This document shows, piece after piece, positions 8,096 through 15,889 of a stretch of DNA of 33,668 nucleotides; position 1 is the first letter of the stretch, and each line of letters begins with the position of its first letter. The position numbers and the translations under genes were made by a program. The notes under the pieces were generated by a model that was not told the origin of the DNA, searched no databases, and was given only the letters and a program-made list of their open reading frames with translations. Origin of the DNA: Luteolibacter sp. (GTDB lineage Bacteria > Verrucomicrobiota > Verrucomicrobiia > Verrucomicrobiales > Akkermansiaceae); NCBI GenBank assembly GCA_030696085.1, contig JAUYNL010000109.1:1-33668 (forward strand). Direction: 5' to 3'.

Positions 8096-10045
8096 ATGAA
8101 AATCGACATTGTCACCGACACCTTCACACCGGATGTCAACGGGGTGGCAATGACCCTGGGCCGCCTGACCGATGGCATGCGGAGGCGCGGACACCGGGTG
8201 CATGTGGTGCATACCGGAATCACCGCCGGTTCCGGAGAGACCTGCGCCGCGGCAGTGCCGCTGCCCGGCTACAAGGAGGTGCGCGTCGGCCTGCCAAAAC
8301 CCTTCGAACTGAGGGCCCGCTGGATCAGGAAGCGCCCGGATGCGATCTACATCGCCACCGAGAGTCCGCTCGGCAGGTCCGCGCTCAAAGCCGCCAACGC
8401 GCTGGGCATCCCGGTGGCCACCGGTTTCCACACCAACTTCCACCAATACATGCGCCAATACGGCATGGGCGGCCTGCAGCCGATGGCGATGGCCTATCTG
8501 AAAAATTTCCACCAGCGCGCCCATTGCACGCTCACGCCATCCCGCGATGTGATGGAGCGGTTGGCCGCCGAGGGAATCGAAAACGTGCATCTGCTGGGGC
8601 GCGGCGTGGATACGGAATTGTTCATGCCCGCAAAACGCTGTGAGAACCTCCGCTCCGAATGGCGGGTGCGGGCCGGGTGCCCGGTCGCGATCATGGTCGG
8701 CCGCGTGGCGCCGGAAAAAAATTTCGAACTGGCCATCGCGACCTTCCAGCGGATGCGCGAGTTGTTTCCGGACATGGCCTGCGTGGTCGTCGGCGACGGC
8801 CCGCTGCGCGAAAAACTCTCCGAAAACCATCCATGGATTCATTTTGCCGGCGTGAAAACCGGTGAGGATCTCGCGAAATACTACGCCTCCGCGGATGTGC
8901 TGGTCTTCCCCAGCGAGACCGAAACCTTCGGCAACGTGCTTCTCGAAGGCATGGCGAGCGGCCTAACGACCGTGAGCTTCGACTATGCCGCCGCCGCGCT
9001 CCATGTGCGGACGGGAGCGAACGGACTCAAGGCCGCTACGGGCGACGGCGAGCAATTCATCCGGCACGCGCTCCATGCGCTCTCATTGCCGGTGGACCAC
9101 GACCTGCGCCGTGGCGCGAGGCAAACCGCCGAATCGCTCGGATGGGATTCCGTGATAGCGGAGTTCGAGCACAGGCTTTCGGAAATCGCCGGCATTGCAC
9201 CGGATGCGGAAAAAAAACCGGCGAAACCCGGCAAGCAGGCGAGGTTTTCCTGCCGCACCGTCTTTCTATCCGACATCCACCTCGGCACCCCGGACAGCAA
9301 GGCTGACGAGGTGGTGGACTTTCTCAAACACATCGATTGCCGGAAACTTGTTCTCAACGGCGACATCGTGGATGGTTGGGCGCTACGGCGCGGCAGCCGC
9401 TGGACATCGCGCCACAGCCGCCTGATCCGCAAGGTCATCAAGATGACCGAACGCGACCAAACCGAGGTGATCTATCTACGCGGCAACCATGACGAAATCC
9501 TCGAACGCTTCCTTCCCATGTCATTCGGCCGGATCCGCCTGACCAAGGAACACATTCACATGACGCCGCAGGGGAAACGCTATCTCGTCGTGCACGGCGA
9601 CGGCTTTGACAGCGTCTCGACCAACCACCGCTGGCTCGCCTTGCTGGGTGCGGTGGGTTACGATTTCCTGCTGCGCGTGAACCGCTTCTACAACCACTAC
9701 CGGGCATGGTGCGGCAAGGAGTATTTCTCACTCAGCAAGAGCGTGAAGGCGAAGGTCAAGTCCGCGGTCAGCTTCGTGGACCGCTATGAAGACCTGCTCC
9801 AGAATCTGGCGATCCACCGGAAATGCGACGGCATCATCTGCGGACACATCCACACGCCCGAGGACAAGCAGGTCGGCGCGGTTCATTATCTCAACTCCGG
9901 TGACTGGGTGGAGAGCCTCACCGCCATCATCGAACATCACGACGGACGCATGGAACTGGTGCGGCATGCAGAGGTGATCGGGAGCCTCCGGAAAGGACTG
10001 TTGCCCGGTGCGGAACCCGCCGCGGAGAGCGCATGGATGATCTGA
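8096..10045 (+). CDS. Fusion of GT4 glycosyltransferase and LpxH-like metallophosphatase
   Basis: This 649-residue protein has two complete enzyme domains. Residues 1 to about 370 are a GT-B fold GT4 glycosyltransferase. It has an N-terminal 'DTFTPDVNGVAMTLGRL' typical of the MgtA/SqdX-type alpha-glycosyltransferases, 'GRVAPEKNFELAI' and an EX7E motif at Glu276 and Glu284. After a Lys/Pro-rich linker, residues about 385-635 form a calcineurin-like phosphoesterase of the UDP-2,3-diacylglucosamine diphosphatase type. Its metal-binding motifs are all present: Asp393 and His395, Asp423, Asn464-His465-Asp466, His500 and His584-x-His586. The family context suggests envelope glycolipid or lipid A-type metabolism, but the substrates are not known. 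The start ATG lies 38 bases after the porin stop. The fusion itself is unusual (see findings). Confidence 0.88.
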   Translation: MKIDIVTDTFTPDVNGVAMTLGRLTDGMRRRGHRVHVVHTGITAGSGETCAAAVPLPGYKEVRVGLPKPFELRARWIRKRPDAIYIATESPLGRSALKAANALGIPVATGFHTNFHQYMRQYGMGGLQPMAMAYLKNFHQRAHCTLTPSRDVMERLAAEGIENVHLLGRGVDTELFMPAKRCENLRSEWRVRAGCPVAIMVGRVAPEKNFELAIATFQRMRELFPDMACVVVGDGPLREKLSENHPWIHFAGVKTGEDLAKYYASADVLVFPSETETFGNVLLEGMASGLTTVSFDYAAAALHVRTGANGLKAATGDGEQFIRHALHALSLPVDHDLRRGARQTAESLGWDSVIAEFEHRLSEIAGIAPDAEKKPAKPGKQARFSCRTVFLSDIHLGTPDSKADEVVDFLKHIDCRKLVLNGDIVDGWALRRGSRWTSRHSRLIRKVIKMTERDQTEVIYLRGNHDEILERFLPMSFGRIRLTKEHIHMTPQGKRYLVVHGDGFDSVSTNHRWLALLGAVGYDFLLRVNRFYNHYRAWCGKEYFSLSKSVKAKVKSAVSFVDRYEDLLQNLAIHRKCDGIICGHIHTPEDKQVGAVHYLNSGDWVESLTAIIEHHDGRMELVRHAEVIGSLRKGLLPGAEPAAESAWMI

Positions 10046-10064
10046 CGAACGATCCAGCGCGCTA

Positions 10065-11777
10065 CTATTTGAAAAGCACGTCCACGCCCATCGCGGACTT
10101 GCGGAGAAACTTCGGCATGACGGCCGGATCACGCGGTCTCAGCATGCGGTATGCGAGGCCGGCCAGTGGCAGGGTGAGCATCCGGTCCACCCAGCGATAT
10201 CCCCGTTTTCGGCGGATCAACAGTTTCGCGACGATGGCAAGGGAACGGCGTTTCACAGGAAAAGGATCGAATGAGATGCGGATGCGGTAGCGCTGGCGCG
10301 TTTCCTTGGGCCAGCGTTGTTTATAGATCGCCTTTTCCAAACGGATGCGGGCGGTGAGCTCCTCGTCATAAGGCAGGAAATAATATCTCCGCGCCAGCAG
10401 GATCAGGTGAAAGAAATCACTCATGTGCTCGATGTCGCCGGCGGGTAGTCCGGCGTCCCGTGCGAGCGCGATCATGCGCGGAAAAAGCTCCGCCGCAGCC
10501 TCGGCTCCGGCCAACGCGCCTTGCGGATCGCCGACGAAGTGACGCATCACCTTTCGCACGCCGTGATTGATGAATAGCGAATCCCAGTAAACATGCACCA
10601 GCGGCGGAATGCGCACCCGGCGGAAGAACAGTTTCTGTCTCGCGAAGTCATGGATGTAGAGCAAATCCCGGATCACTGTCTCGGAATGGTCCAGAAGCTC
10701 AAGCGCCGCGGGGGTCCGCCCCGCGCCTAACAACAGTTCCACGGCGGAGTCGGCGCTTTTCCGCTCCTTGAAGACGGTGATGGCCGCCTCGGTGTTGAGC
10801 CGGATCCAGACGTCGCGGCCATTCTGTTCCAGATAGGCGCGCCGCCGGAAGCGGTGCCAGCCGCCGGTCTGGCACCACACGGAAATCCCGACGATATTTT
10901 CCGCACCGTGGAGTTCCTGTGCGATGCGCTCGCAATCCCAGCCGATGAACGATGGATACTCCCCAGCCCCCTCGTATTCGCGACGCGCCTGCAATTCGAG
11001 CAGCTTGCGTTGTCTCACCCGGAAGAACGCGCGGTTGATGGGCAGATAGCGGAAAAAATCGCTCTCCCCGTGTTTCATCGAAACGATAAGATTTGGCGAG
11101 TCCAGTCCTTCCAAAGTGCGCTCCAGCGTGCCGCGGTGCCAGATCAGATCGCCGATGCGATGGGCCCCCACGGTCCAGGTCCGGAAGATCAACTCGCGCC
11201 CGCGCTTTTCGAACTCCGGCAACAGATCGCGCAGCAGGCGGTTGGTCGCGGCGGCGTTCCGCAGGTGCAGCCGGGTCCGGATCGGATCGCGCACGTCATT
11301 TCCATCGCTCTCGCCGATGCGCAGGATCAGCCCCGCGAGCTGGGGGAAATCATCGAGGATGCCGCGCACCAGATTCTGATAGTAACCATCAAGCTCGGCC
11401 GGATTTCCGCCCATCACCGCCTCCAGCGCGGGCGTCATCGGCAGCACGTCGCTGGTTAGATAAACCCGCAGCCCGAACTCGCCGTGCAGCATGTCGAATA
11501 TACGCGCGAACCTCATACGCAGCCTGGCGATGCGCTCGACCACCTCGGGCTCGTGCAGCGGATGCGGCGCGAGATGCGCCAGATCGTCCAGGCTCACCGC
11601 GTTGTATCCTTGCGCGGTGATCTGTCCCGCGAAGTTACGGAGTTCGTTTTCAATCGCCGCCCAGTCGTCCTCACCAGCCTCCTCAAGGTGCATGAAGGGG
11701 ATTTTCGACCAGTTCACCCGTTTCCCCTTATAACCACGGAAAAACGGTCCAATCGCATCGATGAGGAATAGTTCCAT
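10065..11777 (-). CDS. Large uncharacterised protein with GH67-like barrel features
   Basis: The ATG at 11777 gives 570 residues. A longer in-frame start at 11849 would add an Arg-rich, unlikely leader. The N-terminal two thirds look like a TIM-barrel: 'ITAQGYNAVSLDDLAHLAP', 'FGLRVYLTSDVLPMTP', 'LAGLILRIGESDGNDVRDP' and 'LIVSMKHGESDFFRYLP'. The successive strand-end motifs recall alpha-glucuronidase-like (GH67) barrels. The C-terminal 200 residues are helical and basic. There is no signal peptide, so a cytoplasmic place is likely. It converges on the glycosyltransferase fusion with 19 bases between. The GH67 relation is a distant impression and needs a structure-based test. The catalytic acids are not assigned. 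Confidence 0.6.
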   Translation of the reverse strand: MELFLIDAIGPFFRGYKGKRVNWSKIPFMHLEEAGEDDWAAIENELRNFAGQITAQGYNAVSLDDLAHLAPHPLHEPEVVERIARLRMRFARIFDMLHGEFGLRVYLTSDVLPMTPALEAVMGGNPAELDGYYQNLVRGILDDFPQLAGLILRIGESDGNDVRDPIRTRLHLRNAAATNRLLRDLLPEFEKRGRELIFRTWTVGAHRIGDLIWHRGTLERTLEGLDSPNLIVSMKHGESDFFRYLPINRAFFRVRQRKLLELQARREYEGAGEYPSFIGWDCERIAQELHGAENIVGISVWCQTGGWHRFRRRAYLEQNGRDVWIRLNTEAAITVFKERKSADSAVELLLGAGRTPAALELLDHSETVIRDLLYIHDFARQKLFFRRVRIPPLVHVYWDSLFINHGVRKVMRHFVGDPQGALAGAEAAAELFPRMIALARDAGLPAGDIEHMSDFFHLILLARRYYFLPYDEELTARIRLEKAIYKQRWPKETRQRYRIRISFDPFPVKRRSLAIVAKLLIRRKRGYRWVDRMLTLPLAGLAYRMLRPRDPAVMPKFLRKSAMGVDVLFK

Positions 11778-11877
11778 TGGCAACGAATCCCGCAAGCTCG
11801 CGGCGCAGCGGTGCGCACGACGAGTTTTCATTTCTGACGAATTCGTCACCCTGCCCCATCAACACGGGATATCAGGA

Positions 11878-12609
11878 TCAGCGGCGTTTTTTCCCGCGTC
11901 TTTTCGGCGGAGTGAACGGGCTGCCCTTGCTCCCGGCATGCTTGCCCACACGCTGCCCGGGAGACATCGGCCGGGTCTGTTGGAAGTCTGGAGGGATCTC
12001 CCATTGCCCGTCGTTTTCCGGAACCCGCATGTCATTCTCGCCATTCGGATGCCGCTTCTCCCAATCGGCAAGCGCCATTTCATATTCCCGCCGGGCGATC
12101 TGTTCGCAGATCGGCGAGAGATAATAGGCGACATAATCCGGATCCTTCGCCAGTTCCGGATCGATCTGGTTGATATGATGAGGCTTCGGGGGCTTCGGCT
12201 TGGGGTCGCCCCGGTCGGGGCGTCGCGTGAGGTGATCCCCCATGCATTCCTTCATCGCGCGCACACTCGGCTTCTTGTTGAAAAGTTTCAAGGCCAGTTG
12301 ATAGCCATGCTCCAGCGACCACCTTTCCCGCGCCGGAATCAAATCGTTGTCCTCCGGCGTGCTGGTGTCAAAGACATGCTTCAAACCGGCGATCTCGCTG
12401 TCGGTGAGCTTCAGTGACAACTTCGCCTCCGCCTTGCGTTTGAACCGCTCCGGATCGAGCGCTGTCGTTTTGAGCAGGGAAACATAGGCGCGGGTCACGC
12501 CAAACTCGGTCGCAAGCGCGGTGGCCTTCTCGCCGGCCAGCACGCGGCTGGTGATTTCATCGCGCGTCTCCTTCGTGAGCCGATGCGTCGCCGTTTGATC
12601 CTTGGCCAT
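11878..12609 (-). CDS. Helix-turn-helix protein of unknown function
   Basis: This 243-residue protein begins with a helix-turn-helix of recombinase/transposase style (about 10-40, 'GEKATALATEFGVTRAYVSL'). A second helical region (about 60-110, 'KLTDSEIAGLKHVF' to 'KPSVRAMKECM') resembles the winged helix at the N-terminus of IS630-type transposases. A Pro/Lys/Asp-rich linker and a helical segment 'EQIARREYEMALADWEKRHP' follow, then a basic tail. No DDE catalytic domain is present. It may be a domesticated DNA-binding protein or a regulator. It lies on the same strand as dnaG, 62 bases downstream of it, so co-transcription is possible. Function is not recognised. Confidence 0.6.
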   Translation of the reverse strand: MAKDQTATHRLTKETRDEITSRVLAGEKATALATEFGVTRAYVSLLKTTALDPERFKRKAEAKLSLKLTDSEIAGLKHVFDTSTPEDNDLIPARERWSLEHGYQLALKLFNKKPSVRAMKECMGDHLTRRPDRGDPKPKPPKPHHINQIDPELAKDPDYVAYYLSPICEQIARREYEMALADWEKRHPNGENDMRVPENDGQWEIPPDFQQTRPMSPGQRVGKHAGSKGSPFTPPKRRGKKRR

Positions 12610-12671
12610 GCAGCAGGCAAGGCCATGCTCGCCGGTAAATCAATCTGGAAACGCGTTCAAAGCGACTCCGC

Positions 12672-14573
12672 TCACACCTTGCCGCCCCGCTCGCCGCGTT
12701 TTTTCCACTCCGGCTGTTTCGGCTTGAAGGTCGAGGGCGGCAGCTCGTCATCATACACAAACCGATCGGTGGAACGCATGATTCCCGCGATCTCCTTGAC
12801 CTCCTTCATCAGCTCGAGCATTCGTTCCGACGAGAGCCCCGGTTCTTTCAGCGCCGCTTTGACGGCCGTATCCCGCATGTGGAGAACTGTCCGCGAAAGC
12901 AGCGCAAGCGCGTGCTCCGCCGCCAGCATGCCATCCTCCGGAGCACCCTCCAGCGCCGTATCCCGCGTCAGCGCACGACGATCCGCTTCCGGCAGGCTTC
13001 CGAGAAACGTGTTGACCGCCGCGTTCGATGCCGGGTCCGGCGAGGCCGAGAGGATGGTTTCCAGCAAGGGAATCCCCTCCAGCCAGCGGGATGCTTCGTG
13101 CAGGGTTTCGAACTGCTCGCCTAACAAATGCTGGGCACCCGGCGAGGTCAGGGCGAGGTGACAAAGGAAGCCGACGATCCGGTGCATCCGCGTCGGTTCG
13201 GCAGGTGGCGCGGCTTGCTCGCTTGAGTTGGGATTTTTCCGCGCCATCCGCGGTGGTTTGGATTTCAGCCTGGCGATCTCCTGCCGAAGGGCGCTGGACG
13301 AGGTTTGCAAATGGGCGACCACCGAGTTGATCTGGTTCTCCCGCGCCGCCACATCCCCCATGAGGGCGAGAATCTCCGCGCATTCGGTCAGTGCGGCGGT
13401 CCGACCGGCGGCGCTGTTGAGCACTCCCCGGTTCCGCGCGTGTTCGAGTTTGAAATCAAAGAACTCCTTCGCCTCCGCAAGCAGGCCGCGAAAGCCCTCC
13501 ACCCCGTGACTCTTGAGATAAGTGTCCGGATCGTCCCCCGCTGGCATGCAGACAACGCGCATCGACAGCCCCTCCGGCGCGAGTTCCCGGAAAAGCCGCT
13601 CCGATGCCGCCACCCCCGCCTTGTCCGAATCATAACAGGCAAGCACATGATGCGTGTAGCGACGCAGCAACCGCGCATGCTCGCGCGTGAAAGCCGTGCC
13701 CAGGGGCGCGATGGCGTGATCCACGCCGAGTTCGTGACATGAGATCACGTCGAGCTGGCCCTCGCAGAGCAGCGCCGCCTTCTCCTTGAGAATGGGCTTC
13801 TTAGCGCGATCCAAGGCATACAGGACCTTTGATTTCCGGAAGACGAAGGTTTCCGGCGAGTTGACATATTTTCCGCTGTTAGGATCCTCGCGGAGCTGGC
13901 GGCCGCTGAAAGCGATCACATCGCCGATCTCGTTGCGGACCGGAAACATCAGCCGGTCGCGGAAACGCACGCGGATGCCTGAACGGGCGTTTCCCTCCTC
14001 GCGGAGATAACAGATTCCAGCATCCACCAGCTCACGGCCGCTGAATTTCCGCTCGCGCGCCCAGTCGAGGAACATCCTCGCGTTTTCCGGCATCCAGCCG
14101 ATCATCCAGTTGGCCGCCATTTCCTTTCCGAAGCCGCGCGATTTCAGATAGTCGCGGGCATGTGCCGCCTCCGGAGCCTTGAGCAGCAGCGCGTGGAAAA
14201 ACTCCGCCGCCTCGCGGTGCAGATCGAGGATCCGCCCCTTGCTTTTGCGCTTCTGATCGGCCTCCGGGTCCGCCTCCTCCTCGCGGATCTGCACGCCCGC
14301 GCGGCCTGCCAGTTTCCGCACCGCCTCCATGAACGGCAGGTTCTCGTAATCGCGCACGAACGAAATCGCATCGCCTCCCTTGCCGCAGCCGAAACAATGG
14401 AACGACTGTCGCGCCGGATTGACGTAAAACGAGGGCGTCTTCTCGTTGTGAAACGGACAATTCGCCCGGAACTGCGAACCCGCCCGCTTCAAGGGCACAT
14501 ACGACTGGATCAGATCGACGATATCCGTCGCGCTGAGAACCTGTTCGATGCTTTCCTTGGGAATCTGGGCCAC
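12672..14573 (-). CDS. dnaG: DNA primase DnaG
   Basis: DnaG makes RNA primers at the replication fork. I choose the GTG at 14573, which gives 633 residues beginning V-A-Q-I-P-K-E-S-I, the usual 'xxIPxxFI...DIVDLI' start. A GTG at 14624 would add 17 atypical residues. The CHC2-type zinc-binding domain uses Cys39, His42, Cys60 and Cys63 ('CPFHNEKTPSFY', 'FHCFGCGKGGDAI'). The catalytic core has 'MFPVRNEIGDVIAFSGR' and the TOPRIM acidic residues in 'LLCEGQLDVISCHELGVD' and 'HHVLACYDSDKAG'. The C-terminal region (about 440-633) should contact DnaB but is poorly conserved. Length is normal for the family. Confidence 0.96.
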   Translation of the reverse strand: MAQIPKESIEQVLSATDIVDLIQSYVPLKRAGSQFRANCPFHNEKTPSFYVNPARQSFHCFGCGKGGDAISFVRDYENLPFMEAVRKLAGRAGVQIREEEADPEADQKRKSKGRILDLHREAAEFFHALLLKAPEAAHARDYLKSRGFGKEMAANWMIGWMPENARMFLDWARERKFSGRELVDAGICYLREEGNARSGIRVRFRDRLMFPVRNEIGDVIAFSGRQLREDPNSGKYVNSPETFVFRKSKVLYALDRAKKPILKEKAALLCEGQLDVISCHELGVDHAIAPLGTAFTREHARLLRRYTHHVLACYDSDKAGVAASERLFRELAPEGLSMRVVCMPAGDDPDTYLKSHGVEGFRGLLAEAKEFFDFKLEHARNRGVLNSAAGRTAALTECAEILALMGDVAARENQINSVVAHLQTSSSALRQEIARLKSKPPRMARKNPNSSEQAAPPAEPTRMHRIVGFLCHLALTSPGAQHLLGEQFETLHEASRWLEGIPLLETILSASPDPASNAAVNTFLGSLPEADRRALTRDTALEGAPEDGMLAAEHALALLSRTVLHMRDTAVKAALKEPGLSSERMLELMKEVKEIAGIMRSTDRFVYDDELPPSTFKPKQPEWKKRGERGGKV

Positions 14574-14729
14574 GGCTTCCTGCTGCGAGGCCGAACATAC
14601 GCCCCTGTCACGCGCCGACAACACCGCAAACCCAAAAATCCACCCCAGGTCACCGAAGTGCTTGCCAAGCGCCGGGTTGCCGCGTAATTCTCCCGCCCGA
14701 CCGAGTCCAAAGTGGCCTATTTCGCAAAC

Positions 14730-14804
14730 GCGCGCTTAGCTCAGTGGTAGAGCACATCCTTCACACGGATGGGGTCGCAGGTTCGAACCCTGCAGCGCGC
14801 ACCA
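14730..14804 (+). tRNA. tRNA-Val (anticodon CAC)
   Basis: The cloverleaf folds by eye. The seven-base-pair acceptor is GCGCGCT with AGCGCGC, the D arm carries AGCTCAGTGGTAGAGC, and the anticodon stem CATCC/GGATG closes the loop TTCACAC, giving anticodon CAC. The T arm GCAGG/CCTGC has loop TTCGAAC. The discriminator is A and CCA is encoded. The gene is 75 nucleotides. Its 3' flank shares an element with the flank of the tRNA-Asn fragment (see findings). Confidence 0.95.
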
Positions 14805-14855
14805 TCTGAAAATCAATACGTTACATTTCACAAATCGCCTAACATGGCGGAAATG

Positions 14856-14866
14856 GGAACGGAATT
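14856..14866 (+). repeat. 11-base element shared with the tRNA-Asn scar flank (copy 1)
   Basis: GGAACGGAATT begins 52 bases after the encoded CCA of tRNA-Val. The identical sequence occurs at 23154-23164, 51 bases after the CCA of the tRNA-Asn fragment. Both copies can be read as Gly-Thr-Glu in similar contexts (AEMGTEL, AQIGTEF). It may be part of an integration arm or of related integrase 3' ends. Confidence 0.4.
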
Positions 14867-15035
14867 GGGAACCAGTCCGATAACGTTTTAAATGTCCGGT
14901 GGTGCGGGATTGCTTGCCATGGTCCGCCTGGGTTTCATCGGGAACGATAGCGGACCGGTGGGATTCTCACAATCATCATTTCAATACAACACTGACCTTG
15001 GAAGACGTTGCGTGCGGAGCCCGCAGTGCGGAGGA

Positions 15036-15055
15036 GGTGACAACGCAGTGTCACC
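15036..15055. repeat. Perfect 7-bp hairpin upstream of the DUF1080 gene
   Basis: GGTGACA pairs with TGTCACC across the loop ACGCAG. No T run follows, so it is not an obvious terminator. It could be an operator dyad or an mRNA leader structure about 80 bases ahead of the start codon. Confidence 0.4.
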
Positions 15056-15137
15056 GGAGGAGCCCCCTCTCCTACCACAAAGAATGAGCTGTTGCGGTCG
15101 TGATAAAAATTCCACCCATCCCGCGTATCATCCCCCG

Positions 15138-15887
15138 ATGAAACCAACACTGGCCTTCCTGCTATCGCTCATGCCCTCCCTGCTCATCGCCGGAGAGACA
15201 GTCTCACTCTTCAACGGCAAGGATCTCGCCGGCTGGACGCTGGATGTACCGGCACGAGACAAGCTCTCGGACGCCACCGACATTCCAATCAAGGACGGGG
15301 TGATGACCATTGATACCCGCAAGGTCGCCTGGTGGAATGCGGCTCCGCCCAGCTTCATCGTCCGCGACGGCCTGCTCGTGAGCCTCGGCAAACCCGGCGG
15401 CCACCTGGTCACCAATGAGGTGTTTTCCAACTACAAGCTGGTGGTGGAATACCGTTTTTCAAAAGAGCCGGGAAACTGCGGCGTGCTGGTCCACACCTCC
15501 ACTCCGCGCAAGCTGTATGAAATGTTTCCCCAGTCGATCGAAGTCCAGATGATGCATGAGAATGCCGGAGACTTCTGGTGCATCGGCGAGAACATCGAGG
15601 TGCCGGACATGGAGAAACGCCGCCCGCGCAAGGAACCCGGCCAGCCCTTCGGCGGCAACGCCCCTGACGCGCGCCGCATTCTCAATCTGACCGACGGCTC
15701 CGAAAAACCGCTGGGTGAATGGAACACCATGGAAATCGAGTGCAAGGGCGACGAGGTGAAGGTGCATGTCAACGGCACGCTGGTCAACCATGGCAGCAAG
15801 AGCAGCGCCACCTCCGGCAAGATCGCGCTACAGGCGGAGGGTTCCGAAGTCGAGTTCCGCAAGGTGGAACTCACCCGGATTCCCTAA
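15138..15887 (+). CDS. Secreted DUF1080 (3-keto-disaccharide hydrolase-like) protein
   Basis: The ATG at 15138 gives 249 residues with a signal peptide (about 1-18, 'LAFLLSLMPSLLIAG'). Upstream in-frame starts would bury that signal. The mature protein opens with 'ETVSLFNGKDLAGW', the hallmark start of DUF1080 domains. It continues with 'NYKLVVEYRFSKEPGNCGV', 'SIEVQMMHENAGDFWCIG' and a terminal 'KIALQAEGSEVEFRKVEL', all characteristic of this concanavalin-like fold. DUF1080 proteins are abundant in Verrucomicrobiota and Planctomycetota, and some act on 3-keto-glycosides. A role in extracytoplasmic sugar processing is likely, but the substrate is unknown. It ends two bases before the convergent SulP gene. 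Confidence 0.88.
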   Translation: MKPTLAFLLSLMPSLLIAGETVSLFNGKDLAGWTLDVPARDKLSDATDIPIKDGVMTIDTRKVAWWNAAPPSFIVRDGLLVSLGKPGGHLVTNEVFSNYKLVVEYRFSKEPGNCGVLVHTSTPRKLYEMFPQSIEVQMMHENAGDFWCIGENIEVPDMEKRRPRKEPGQPFGGNAPDARRILNLTDGSEKPLGEWNTMEIECKGDEVKVHVNGTLVNHGSKSSATSGKIALQAEGSEVEFRKVELTRIP

Positions 15888-15889
15888 CG

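Larger units (their letters stand above)
14805..15137. other. 333-base gap between tRNA-Val and the DUF1080 gene, no supported gene
   Basis: No convincing gene is present. It contains a short open frame ending at 14891 that would encode 'MAEMGTELGTSPITF', possibly the tail of a lost integrase gene (weak inference). It also holds an 11-base element at 14856-14866 shared with the flank of the tRNA-Asn fragment, and a hairpin at 15036-15055. A promoter for the downstream secreted protein should lie here but I cannot point to one. Confidence 0.4.
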
